Shown here piece by piece: positions 8,383-17,412 of a stretch of 64,000 bases of DNA. The stretch is from NCBI GenBank assembly GCA_041648755.1, contig JBAZOJ010000001.1, positions 1 through 64,000 on the forward strand. The letters are read 5' to 3'. How positions within the stretch are numbered: position 1 is the first letter of the stretch; each line of letters opens with the position of its first letter. Below the pieces are notes generated by a model. That model worked only from the letters and a program-made list of their open reading frames with translations, did no database searches and was not told where the DNA came from. The position numbers and the translations under genes are program-made. Origin of the DNA: JBAZOJ01 sp041648755 (GTDB taxonomy: Bacteria; Planctomycetota; B143-G9).

Positions 8383-11300
8383 GATGTCGTCGTCGGTCGA
8401 AACATCTGTTGCTGGCATTCCTGGCAATTGCTATCGCGCTTTTCTCATTGTCTTTGCCGAAGGGGCATGACGAAACCGAAAAGGGAGCCAAAAGAGCAGA
8501 TATCCCAAGAAATGCCACCGCTTTGACACTCGTCGCTGCGCGCAATGACGATTCGAGACCACGGCTGGCCCCAGGGGCGGAGTTGCAGCCCGTGCTTTCT
8601 TCCCGCGTTACGGGTTCTCCCCATCAAGCCGGATCGATTCCCCGTGAACAGGCTGACAACCATCGCGGGATGAGCCGGAAGGAAGTCTCGGACGAGGTTG
8701 CGGAGATTGCGGCTCAACTGGAGTCGCTAAGCTTGGGGAACGTCAAGTTGGAGAATTGCCTTTCCGATCTGGCCATCCGATGCAGGATGTTCTACGCAGA
8801 GCTTCCCGCTCGAGCGAGGAGAATTGCCGACCAGATTCTCCTGCGACCAACCACCAATCCCGACTACTTCGAAGGCGTCAATATCGCGTATCCTCAGGGC
8901 ACCACTGAATTGACCTTGGATAAGGGCGGATTCCGCGTTCACTACATCGCCACCGGTGCACAAGCCGCTACAGCCGAATATGCCGCGAAGACCTCAGATG
9001 TCATGCCCGTTATCAGGGCCGCCATTAACGAGACCATGTCGTTTGTCGCACCTCCGGGAGATGGCATCGAGGGAGGCGGGCAGGATTTGTACGATGTCTA
9101 CATTTCATCTCTTCCATCCGGAATTGCCGGATTTTGTTCTGCGAGCGGGAAGACCGGAGAGGCATGGAGTTCGTACATTGTGATCGACAATGGGCTATCT
9201 CTGCAGGATTCGAGTCGGGTTACTTCCTTGTCCACGACATTGGCCCATGAGTATTTTCACTCATGCCAGTACGCTTATGACGTTTCCGAGCGAACTTGGT
9301 GGAAAGAAGCCACAGCCACTTGGGCTCAGGACAAGGTGTTCCCTGACGTGAAGGACTATGTCCTCCTTGTTAGCGAGAGATTTGCGAAGCCGCAGACTCC
9401 GCTTGATTCCACAGTCGGGAATAACGAATACGCCTCGGTTCTCTTTGCGAAATTCCTTGAGGAATACAACCAGAATAACGATGTTATTCGCATTTGCTGG
9501 GAGAAGATGGCCGCCAACAGGGAGGATCTTGTCCCCGAGAACACGCTTCCTGCAATCAAGGATGCACTTGCGAGCATAGGTAGCTCCTTCGAACTCCTCT
9601 TCCCCATCTATGGGGTTTGGCTGTACAGGAAAGGATACTTCGCCGATAGTACCTTCTATCCTGATTGCGCGACCAACGGCCGCTACTCCAGCTACCCCGT
9701 CGCGCTTACCTCAGACGGTCTGTCGGCCGGGAACCTTGGCCATCTCTCCTTCCACATTCTTGAATTTGCCGCGGATGCAAGCTCAAACCTGCTTTCCGTC
9801 GCCTTCGACGGAGCAGATGGATTCCCATTCTCCGTGGCAGTTCTCTCAGTCGGCACAACCACTTCTTCGGACAGCCTCACTTCCGTAATGCTTAACGGTG
9901 CCCAGTCCGGGCAATTGACTCTGGGTGACATGCGTACAAAGTACTCGCGAATATGCGTGGTCGTAGCGAACACGAGCCCGTATGCGGGAGGGGCATCCTA
10001 TGGACTTTCAGTGGCGGCAGCGCTGCCCGGCACATTCGCGTTCGATCGGTCTGCTATCACCCTGACCGGGTCAGAAGGAAGTGACTCTCCATCTGGCTCG
10101 CTGGGTCTCTCGAACACAGGAGAAGGCATCCTGTTTTGGTCATCCACAAGTGATTCGAGTTGGCTGAAGGTTGTTCCTGCATCCGGTTCCATCGCGCCTT
10201 TCTCGCAAGGGACATTGTCTGTCACGGCAGAGGTAACGGGACTTCTACCGTCAAATTCCCCGTTTCTCGGGAAACTGACTTTCACCTCGACAAATGCCTC
10301 CAACTCACCTCAGCAGATCCAGGTAACTCTAATACTGCTGTACAGCGCTCCATACCTCCGGTGCGACAAAACCGAACTGAGTTTCATCGCCCTTCAGGGG
10401 AAGTCCCCGCCACCTGAACAGAAGGTAGTTCTCAAGAATGAGGGCGACGGTCCCCTGCACTGGAACGCAGATCCCACAATGAACTGGATGCGTGCCGCTC
10501 CTTCCGGGGGGACGCTTGGCAAACAAGAGACGGTGGAAATCTCGGTTACAACCCTTTCCAACAGCCTTCCGACATCGCCGAACCCATACACTGGCGTGAT
10601 TATTCTGTCTTCCAAGGAAGCGGCCAACTCGCCACTTTCCCTTACAGTCAACCTGATTGTGCTTCCCCCAAATGCCGTCGCGCCTGTTCTGGACACATGG
10701 GGTCACGTCGTTCTGTACGAGCCCTTCCAGTGGTATGACATCGCTGTTCCTGAACTTGACATCACGGGGTACTTCAGCGATGCCGATAACGGAAGCGCAG
10801 CCTTCTACATGCCTATCGAGATGAGCTTCTTCGGCAGAAAGCTTGTTCGCGAGGATCTGTTCTACATTTCCACAAATGGGGTCTTTTCCTTTAGTCCCCC
10901 CGGAATCAGTTCGCCGGAAAACTTGCTCTTGCCTACCGTGTCGCTGCCAAGCGACCTGGTCGCGGCCTTCTGGACCGATTTCGATCTGAACGTCAGCGGA
11001 AATGTGTATGCAAGGGCATTCGAGACGGAGGGAGTGCGTACCCACTTCATCGTCCAGTTCGATGGGCTCTTCCGCAAAGACGGAACAGGCCCCTTTTCCA
11101 TGCAGATTGTCTTCCAGAGCGGTGGAGACATTATCCTTCGCTACAACTCTGATTTCAGGCTTGCTTCGCGCGGGACTATCGGGCTCCAGAACGCTTCGGG
11201 TTCTGACGGCCTGTCGGTTTCATTCGATGCCCCGGCGGGATTTCCCACTGCGGGAACTTCGCTTCGCGTAACCACCCGGGGGCAACTGCCGGTCCTCACA

Positions 11301-12104
11301 ACCATGCCGCGTGCAAGCTACGTAAGCGTTGCTGCCGAAGGCTATGCGCAGGCAACAATCTCCCTTGTGAACATCGGTTCCGGAGAGATGGTGTGGACCT
11401 TGGAGAGCGATTCGCCCTTCGCGACTCCCGCTGTGCTTAGCGGTTCAGGAAACTCGGAAATACCCGTCACATTCTCCGCGATTGGCCTTGCGGCAGGGCA
11501 GTATCCCGTGCGTGTGACAGGGATTGCGGGAAATGGTGTCGAGTGGCTTGGTGAAAGCCGGTTTGTGCTGAACGTGTATGGCGGAGCGCCAACGACAATA
11601 TCTCTTCCTCTGGTTGCAGGTTGGAATGCAGTTCCGGTCTGTCTTATCCCGAGGAGCAGGCTCAGTCTTCGCGATTTCATGGCGATGGCGCGCAATTCCG
11701 ATGGAGCCCCGATTGCGGTGAAGTCCGAACGCTACGTGGGTTCCGGCCGCACAGACTACGATTCCGGGGCAGGGGAGGAAATAGAAATGCAGGCCGGGCA
11801 AGCGATTCTGCTTCTCTGTAGCGAAGCGGGAACGCTCTCCTTGACCGGAGACCCGATCTTGCAGTACTTAGTGTTCTGTGATGCGGGCGATTCTCTGATA
11901 GCGGTTCCATCGCCGTACGAAGACGACATTTCGGGACTGTGGCCTTGTCTCCCAACAAGTCCCGGGCTCTTTATATCACCGTGGGAAGACGGTTTTCACA
12001 GGCAGTTCGTGCGCGGCTCCGGAACCGATGCGGGCTCTGGCCGCAACGGGGTTGTCCATATTCGGGCATCCCTCCCATTTTACGTTTCCCTCTCACTTCA
12101 TTGA
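8379..12104 (+). CDS. Large secreted MXAN_6640-type metalloprotease with BACON-like repeats
   Basis: A 1241-aa protein. The ATG at 8379 overlaps the previous stop; an earlier start in the frame (8346) would lie inside the upstream gene. Residues 1-30 form a signal or anchor segment. A zinc metalloprotease domain has HEYFH at 290-294 and a downstream glutamate E310 in WWKEATATWAQD. This combination is typical of the MXAN_6640 family of putative metalloproteases. Two BACON/Ig-like repeats follow (about residues 555-770, each with an LSLSNTG- or LKNEGDGPLHW-type strand and an NSP segment). A nidogen-like beta domain then covers about 780-975. The C-terminal 250 residues include a beta domain beginning WNAVPVCLIP. 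A role in extracellular protein degradation or surface attachment is inferred. Confidence 0.85.
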   Translation: MRCRRRSKHLLLAFLAIAIALFSLSLPKGHDETEKGAKRADIPRNATALTLVAARNDDSRPRLAPGAELQPVLSSRVTGSPHQAGSIPREQADNHRGMSRKEVSDEVAEIAAQLESLSLGNVKLENCLSDLAIRCRMFYAELPARARRIADQILLRPTTNPDYFEGVNIAYPQGTTELTLDKGGFRVHYIATGAQAATAEYAAKTSDVMPVIRAAINETMSFVAPPGDGIEGGGQDLYDVYISSLPSGIAGFCSASGKTGEAWSSYIVIDNGLSLQDSSRVTSLSTTLAHEYFHSCQYAYDVSERTWWKEATATWAQDKVFPDVKDYVLLVSERFAKPQTPLDSTVGNNEYASVLFAKFLEEYNQNNDVIRICWEKMAANREDLVPENTLPAIKDALASIGSSFELLFPIYGVWLYRKGYFADSTFYPDCATNGRYSSYPVALTSDGLSAGNLGHLSFHILEFAADASSNLLSVAFDGADGFPFSVAVLSVGTTTSSDSLTSVMLNGAQSGQLTLGDMRTKYSRICVVVANTSPYAGGASYGLSVAAALPGTFAFDRSAITLTGSEGSDSPSGSLGLSNTGEGILFWSSTSDSSWLKVVPASGSIAPFSQGTLSVTAEVTGLLPSNSPFLGKLTFTSTNASNSPQQIQVTLILLYSAPYLRCDKTELSFIALQGKSPPPEQKVVLKNEGDGPLHWNADPTMNWMRAAPSGGTLGKQETVEISVTTLSNSLPTSPNPYTGVIILSSKEAANSPLSLTVNLIVLPPNAVAPVLDTWGHVVLYEPFQWYDIAVPELDITGYFSDADNGSAAFYMPIEMSFFGRKLVREDLFYISTNGVFSFSPPGISSPENLLLPTVSLPSDLVAAFWTDFDLNVSGNVYARAFETEGVRTHFIVQFDGLFRKDGTGPFSMQIVFQSGGDIILRYNSDFRLASRGTIGLQNASGSDGLSVSFDAPAGFPTAGTSLRVTTRGQLPVLTTMPRASYVSVAAEGYAQATISLVNIGSGEMVWTLESDSPFATPAVLSGSGNSEIPVTFSAIGLAAGQYPVRVTGIAGNGVEWLGESRFVLNVYGGAPTTISLPLVAGWNAVPVCLIPRSRLSLRDFMAMARNSDGAPIAVKSERYVGSGRTDYDSGAGEEIEMQAGQAILLLCSEAGTLSLTGDPILQYLVFCDAGDSLIAVPSPYEDDISGLWPCLPTSPGLFISPWEDGFHRQFVRGSGTDAGSGRNGVVHIRASLPFYVSLSLH

Positions 12105-12156
12105 CCTTTCGCGAAAAGCCCATCGAATATCCCGTTAGCCCTTGAAAGGAAGAGTT

Positions 12157-15100
12157 ATGAGACGACTTCTGGTCTCCATCATGGCAATGCTTCTGCTGGG
12201 AACCTCGCTCGGAGTGGCTGTTGCCGCTGAAGACGAACTGCCGATTTTCCTCCGGAACCCGGCATTATCACCCGATGGGAAGATGCTGGCTTTTGACTAC
12301 GACGGCGACATTTGGACTGTCGATGCAGCGGGCGGCGCAGCGAAGCGCCTCACCTCCCATCCTGCAATGGAACGCCGTCCGTACTTTTCTCCTGACGGGA
12401 AATGGATTCTGTATCTCGCCGCTTACTACACTGGAGCCGACTTGTACATTATTCCAACCGAAGGTGGCGATCCGCGTCGCCTGACCTTCACCGCAGGAAC
12501 AGACGTACCGACGGGCTTCTCTGCAGACGGAAGGTACGTCTACTTCTACGGTTTCATGGATAATATCTGGGACACTTTCCGTGTTCCGTTTGAAGGAGGC
12601 ACCCCGGTCAGAATGGTGGCAGCCCGGAGAGACTACAGTGGTGGCGCTACACCTTCCCCCGACGGAAAACTCTTGGCGTTCGTTTACAGAGCCGGATACG
12701 ACGAGTGGTCCCGCGCAGGTTTCAGGAGCGATGCCACTGCAGAAATCTACCTTGCTGAGAACTCCGTTCCGGTGACTGGAATCACGCGGCTCACGAACAA
12801 CAAGTGCAACGATTTTCTGCCGCTGTGGTCGCCAGACGGGAAGAAACTCTACTACGTCAGCGACGAGGACGGAACGTACAACCTCTATAACATGCCACTC
12901 GAATGGAAGGGCAAACAACACAACAAGCTCACCAAATTCGAGAAGACGGGAATCCGCTGGTACACGATTGCCGCGCAAACTGGAGACATGGTCATCGAAC
13001 GCAATCGGCGCCTGTACAGGCTTGACCCCGATAACTACGAGGCCAGGCTGATCGAGATCACGATCTATGATCCTCCCCGGTACTTTCCGCCCGAATTTGC
13101 CGAGCAGGCGATCTCCGTCACAGACTTCTCAGTAGCTCCGGACGGGAAGAAGATCAGCTTCATGTCCGGGAACGATGTCTTCGTAATGTCGACAGATGGT
13201 GGGTACGCCAAGCAACTGACTACGTCCCCTGAGCGCGAAGAGAACCTGTACTGGTCTACGGATTCGAACTTCATACTGTTCAATCGTATCATTGGAGGCG
13301 GCGAGCAGATCGTCAGAGTGGATGTTCGGGATAGCAAGGAAGAGGTGCTCACCTCAGGCCATGACAATAAGTTCTCACCGTACTCCAGTGCGGACGGAAA
13401 GTCAATTCTCTACGAACTGAATTATGACGAAATCCGGGCGATGGACTTGGACGGAAAGAATGACCGTCTGCTGGTCAAGGGCACCTTCGCGCGTCGCGTT
13501 TTCAGCGATGGCCGGTGGTTTGACCTTACCCCGGACGGGAAGTGGTTGCTCTACTTCGAGCAGAATCCAGCCATGCGCTATGATGCCAAGGTGAAACGTA
13601 TTGGCGACGACTCCCCGCCGGTAATAGTCTCTCCCCTCGGTGGCGGGTCATTCCCGGGAATGTTCTCATCCGACTACAAGTACTTCACCTTTACAAACTA
13701 CGAATCTGACAAGGGCACCATCTTCGTGTTGGATTTCGAGAAGGACAAGACACCTCGCGAGAGCCCGATCCAGAAACTGGATGACCTGCTGAATCCGCCC
13801 CCCAAGCCGGAGAAGCCCGCTGAAGGCACGGAACCTGTAAATAAGGGCGAAGATGCTCCTCCGAATCCCGGGGCGGGAGACAAGCTCGACTTCAGCGATC
13901 TGATCAACCGGATCAGACCCGCTGCACCTACCTTCCCGGGAGGCAATTCGGGCGGCTACATTATGAAGAATAATCGGACGCTTCTATTCCTGGGGGATAG
14001 CGAGGGAGGCAACAACCTCTTCGCGGTTCCTTTGGCAGAAGCGCAATCCGCGCAATTCCAGCAAGTCACGAATTTTCCAGGCAACAAGGTCGGGTTTGAG
14101 CTGGATAAGGCTGAACAGAACGCGTACTTCATTATGAATGGCGCGATCTTCAAGGTTCCCATGAACAGCCGACAGCCTGCGAAAATCTCCCCTGCAAGCG
14201 TCCGCAAGCCCTACAACGACAAGTCCACCAGGCGGGCGGTGTTCGAGGAACTGCACTGGATGCTTGACCACGGATTCTACGATCCACAACACCATGGCCT
14301 TGACCTTGACAAGCTCCGCGAGAAGTACTTACCATTGGTGGACAGGTGTGTTGATGACGGAACCTTCGCATACTTGATGGATGAGTACATCGGCGAGTAT
14401 AACGCGTCGCACATGGGCTTCTACTCTCGCAGATCCACTGCACCTGATTACTCGACTACCGAGAAGAACCCGCACCCCGGCTTCTTCTATGACGATGCGA
14501 TGATCGAGCAAGGCTTCCTTGTGATTAAGCACCTGGTTCAGGGCACACCGGCCTGCAGGCCGAATTCAGGCCTGAAGGAGGGTGACTATGTTCTTGAAAT
14601 TGCTGGAACGAAGTATGACAGAACCGTGGATCTCTTCAACATTATCCGCAACACACTCGGGCAGGAAGTCAAGTTCGTTGTGGCCGACAACCCGGCTGGC
14701 GACAACAAGCGCACCGTCTATCTTCCGATGATTGACATTAACGCGATGTATGGTGCGAGGCTGAACGAGTGGGAGGAGACCAATAGGAAGTACGTCGAGG
14801 AGAAGAGCAACGGTAAGTTCGGCTACATCTGCCTGCGAACGATGATGGGCCCGGATCTGGAGAAGTACCGCCGCTTCATCGGCCGGTATGTCGGAAACTT
14901 CGACGGCGTGGTCCTGGATTTCCGGTACAACGGCGGCGGATACATATCCAACGATATCGTAGCTTCATTGGCAGATACACCGTGGCTTTTCCGGAGAAGC
15001 CGAGGCTCCGTCTGGAGTCCAGAGGATGTCGTTCGCGACTTCTCATTCCAGAAGGCAGTGGTGGGTATGTTCAACTACGGTTCGTTCTCCAATGCCGAAA

Positions 15101-15408
15101 TGATGTGTGCCGGGATGAACATCAAGCACATCGGAAAGACTGTCGGAACTCCTACTGCGGGAGGGGTAATTGGCACTGTCGATCTGCAACTCCTTGATGG
15201 TTCAGTTGCCCGCCTGCCCACCTCGGCCGTGTTTGATCTGACCGGCCGGAATCTCGAAGGCAATCCTACCGAGCCGGAGATCTATGTCGATCAGGACGTG
15301 AAGGACGAGATGGAAGGCCGCTTCCCGCAACTCGATGTGGCGGTGGATACGCTGAGGAAACTCGCCAAGGATAATGCTGAGAAACTGCTGCCGAAGAATG
15401 CCAGGTAG
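12157..15408 (+). CDS. Tricorn-like protease with beta-propellers, PDZ and S41-type catalytic domain
   Basis: A 1083-aa exported homologue of tricorn protease. ATG 12157 has an AAAGGAAG site; a TTG at 12142 lies within that site and is rejected. A signal peptide (1-24) is followed by TolB/WD40-like propeller blades with repeated LSPDGK and FSPDGKWILY motifs, then a proline-rich linker with lysine and glutamate near residues 545-575. Then come the core domain with NASHMGF (H752), a PDZ domain (GLKEGDYVLEIAG) and the S41-type nucleophile region GSFSNAEM (S978). The order propeller-propeller-C1-PDZ-C2 matches tricorn. Unlike archaeal tricorn it carries a signal peptide, so it should act in the periplasm or outside. 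It follows two other secreted protease-related genes in the same direction. Confidence 0.92.
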   Translation: MRRLLVSIMAMLLLGTSLGVAVAAEDELPIFLRNPALSPDGKMLAFDYDGDIWTVDAAGGAAKRLTSHPAMERRPYFSPDGKWILYLAAYYTGADLYIIPTEGGDPRRLTFTAGTDVPTGFSADGRYVYFYGFMDNIWDTFRVPFEGGTPVRMVAARRDYSGGATPSPDGKLLAFVYRAGYDEWSRAGFRSDATAEIYLAENSVPVTGITRLTNNKCNDFLPLWSPDGKKLYYVSDEDGTYNLYNMPLEWKGKQHNKLTKFEKTGIRWYTIAAQTGDMVIERNRRLYRLDPDNYEARLIEITIYDPPRYFPPEFAEQAISVTDFSVAPDGKKISFMSGNDVFVMSTDGGYAKQLTTSPEREENLYWSTDSNFILFNRIIGGGEQIVRVDVRDSKEEVLTSGHDNKFSPYSSADGKSILYELNYDEIRAMDLDGKNDRLLVKGTFARRVFSDGRWFDLTPDGKWLLYFEQNPAMRYDAKVKRIGDDSPPVIVSPLGGGSFPGMFSSDYKYFTFTNYESDKGTIFVLDFEKDKTPRESPIQKLDDLLNPPPKPEKPAEGTEPVNKGEDAPPNPGAGDKLDFSDLINRIRPAAPTFPGGNSGGYIMKNNRTLLFLGDSEGGNNLFAVPLAEAQSAQFQQVTNFPGNKVGFELDKAEQNAYFIMNGAIFKVPMNSRQPAKISPASVRKPYNDKSTRRAVFEELHWMLDHGFYDPQHHGLDLDKLREKYLPLVDRCVDDGTFAYLMDEYIGEYNASHMGFYSRRSTAPDYSTTEKNPHPGFFYDDAMIEQGFLVIKHLVQGTPACRPNSGLKEGDYVLEIAGTKYDRTVDLFNIIRNTLGQEVKFVVADNPAGDNKRTVYLPMIDINAMYGARLNEWEETNRKYVEEKSNGKFGYICLRTMMGPDLEKYRRFIGRYVGNFDGVVLDFRYNGGGYISNDIVASLADTPWLFRRSRGSVWSPEDVVRDFSFQKAVVGMFNYGSFSNAEMMCAGMNIKHIGKTVGTPTAGGVIGTVDLQLLDGSVARLPTSAVFDLTGRNLEGNPTEPEIYVDQDVKDEMEGRFPQLDVAVDTLRKLAKDNAEKLLPKNAR

Positions 15409-15423
15409 CACCTGAAAACAATA

Positions 15424-15456
15424 GGGGGGCGGACCAAATGGTCCGCCCCCCTTTCT
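15424..15456. terminator. Bidirectional hairpin terminator between convergent genes
   Basis: An 11-13 bp stem (GGGGGGCGGACC with its complement) with a 2-4 nt loop. A T-rich tail lies on the plus side (CTTTCTGTT) and another on the minus side, so it can serve both the tricorn gene and the propeller gene. Confidence 0.88.
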
Positions 15457-15463
15457 GTTATGG

Positions 15464-17305
15464 TTAGTTGTCGAGGTTGACCGGAAGCGAGTAGATATTC
15501 CTTTCAGTGTCCTGGAACAGGCACAGCCCGGTCTTGTATGATACCACTGTGGCCTCGAAATCCTTCTGCTCCCACCTGGCCTCAAGTGCGCCCGTGCGGA
15601 GATTTACCCCGTAGACGCCCTTGTTCGTAAGAGCGATTGCCCGGTTCTCACCTGAGACGAGATGGCTGATCGTTCCCGGCACCTTTATCTTGCATGTAAT
15701 CTGCATCGTGTCGGTGCTTACAAGCACAACGCCATCGCTGTTGAAGCCAATCAGGAATTTGCCGTCCGATGAGAAGCGGAGATCCTGAAGTCCCTTGCGC
15801 AGGCTGAAAACAGCTTCGCCCTTAGCCAGGTCGACAATCTCAACGTAAACCGAGCGAACGGCAAGATAGCGCAGGTCGTTGGTTACAACTGCTTCCTCAA
15901 GAAACGTGGTAGGCATGAAAGAGCGAGCAAGCTTCCCGGTCTCGGAATCCAGTATTCGAATTTCAGAGTCTGTCGCAAAGGTGACAAGGAGATGTCCATC
16001 GTTGCTGGGGCAAGGCACAGTGGAATAGAGGGCCACCGGGAAGTCGAATGCGGGCTTTATCGACATGTCCTTTGGGTTGAGAAAGTAGCACGAAAGCGCG
16101 CCGACCAGCAATACACGGTCTTCGTCCAGGTAGAACGCGGTTTTTAGATCGATGACTCCCGCTTTGACAATCATCTGGCACGCTATCGGGACGATGGTGC
16201 CATTCTGCAGTTCGTAGTGCTCAAGTCGGTCGTTGCGGAAGGAAAAGAAGCGTTTACCAGAAGGAGCAATGGCGAAGAAGTCGAAGAGCGCTGGCTCCTT
16301 TGCATAGAACTGGGGAGTGTGCGAATTGGAGTCCAGCAGCTCGAAAAACACGTCCGACCAGGCGATTATGTGTCCCGGGCTCATCGTAAGTTGTGCTCCT
16401 GAAGAAAACTCGGTGGGAATCTGCTTCAGGAGAGCAGGAGGTGAAGTTGTCAGGTCGTATACGTGAATTGCTCCTCCAATCAACGAGATGAACAGGCGGG
16501 TTCCCGTGACGTCAATGGCCAGATCGCGGACATCAGTGCCTACAGGGAAAGCAAACAACTCGGTGTAGGGATTCAGGGCAATGAGCTTGGCTCCGCTGCC
16601 ATACTGGTTAACTACGGCTTTCTTGATGCCGTCGAAGAACACCATTTCCGCGTACGAGCCCTCTGAAAAGGAGAGCAATTTCTCGCCGGTCCTGAGATCA
16701 TAAAGCACTGCAAGTCGGCTGGGGGAGAATACTGCGAGAACGCTCCCATCGCAGGCCAAAGACAGAGAGTAGAGCCCCGGGAACTTGACGAACTCCTTTT
16801 CGGTGGCAAGGTCGGGATCCCATAGCGAGATTCGACCTGTTGAAAAGCCCGCAATAATGGAGTTCATCGGCTGGCTGAAGAGAAGGAACATCACCTTCTC
16901 GTTGAACTTCTTGCTCTCCGCAGTCTTTTTCCCATTCTCCAGGGAGTATCGTGCGATGCTGGCGAAACCATCTTCGCCGTCGGGCATATTGGGGCAGTAG
17001 TAGGATCCGGCAGCCGAGACCGCGAGAACCGGTACAGTGACAGGTGCTGAAACAGTGCTCTTGGGGCAGGGGGATGTCGTAGAGAAAAGAGAAAACTGTT
17101 CCGGGAACCGGCAGAAAGCGACCACTTGATCGTTGCTTAGCGGCTCGACGGCGACAATTTTCCCCTGCACCTGCGGGGATGGGCCGGCCATGCAACGTTT
17201 GACAGGCAGATCGGCCAGTGGAGTCTCCTCAGCGTTGGAGCCTGTCCAAGCAGAGAGAGAGAGAACGGCAAAGAGCAGAAGAAGCAATGGTTCGCGAAGG
17301 GTCAT
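15464..17305 (-). CDS. Secreted WD40/YVTN-type beta-propeller protein
   Basis: A 613-aa protein with a signal peptide ending near residue 25 (NAEE) and a strong GGAGGTAAT site before the ATG. The rest is repeated beta-propeller blades, for example VYDLTTSP, ILDSETGKL and DLRFSSDGKFLIGFN, in the style of WD40/YVTN repeats. No catalytic motif is visible. It is probably a binding scaffold in the periplasm or on the surface. It is divergent from the Ser/Thr kinase gene and may function with it, since NHL/WD propellers are frequent partners of such kinases; that link is inference. Confidence 0.85.
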   Translation of the reverse strand: MTLREPLLLLLFAVLSLSAWTGSNAEETPLADLPVKRCMAGPSPQVQGKIVAVEPLSNDQVVAFCRFPEQFSLFSTTSPCPKSTVSAPVTVPVLAVSAAGSYYCPNMPDGEDGFASIARYSLENGKKTAESKKFNEKVMFLLFSQPMNSIIAGFSTGRISLWDPDLATEKEFVKFPGLYSLSLACDGSVLAVFSPSRLAVLYDLRTGEKLLSFSEGSYAEMVFFDGIKKAVVNQYGSGAKLIALNPYTELFAFPVGTDVRDLAIDVTGTRLFISLIGGAIHVYDLTTSPPALLKQIPTEFSSGAQLTMSPGHIIAWSDVFFELLDSNSHTPQFYAKEPALFDFFAIAPSGKRFFSFRNDRLEHYELQNGTIVPIACQMIVKAGVIDLKTAFYLDEDRVLLVGALSCYFLNPKDMSIKPAFDFPVALYSTVPCPSNDGHLLVTFATDSEIRILDSETGKLARSFMPTTFLEEAVVTNDLRYLAVRSVYVEIVDLAKGEAVFSLRKGLQDLRFSSDGKFLIGFNSDGVVLVSTDTMQITCKIKVPGTISHLVSGENRAIALTNKGVYGVNLRTGALEARWEQKDFEATVVSYKTGLCLFQDTERNIYSLPVNLDN

Positions 17306-17360
17306 ATTACCTCCGGATCCTATCTTAGTGGGTTTCGTTTTTTGGGAAGAGGTTCCTTTC

Positions 17361-17388
17361 TTTACTTTCGAGGACTAGGCGGTACAAT
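17361..17388 (+). promoter_or_regulatory. Promoter of the kinase operon
   Basis: TTTACT at 17361-17366, a 16-nt spacer and TACAAT at 17383-17388. The start of transcription would be near 17395, leaving an 18-nt leader containing the GGAAG ribosome binding site before ATG 17413. Confidence 0.6.
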
Positions 17389-17412
17389 ATCGAGACTCAG
17401 GCTGGAAGAACC

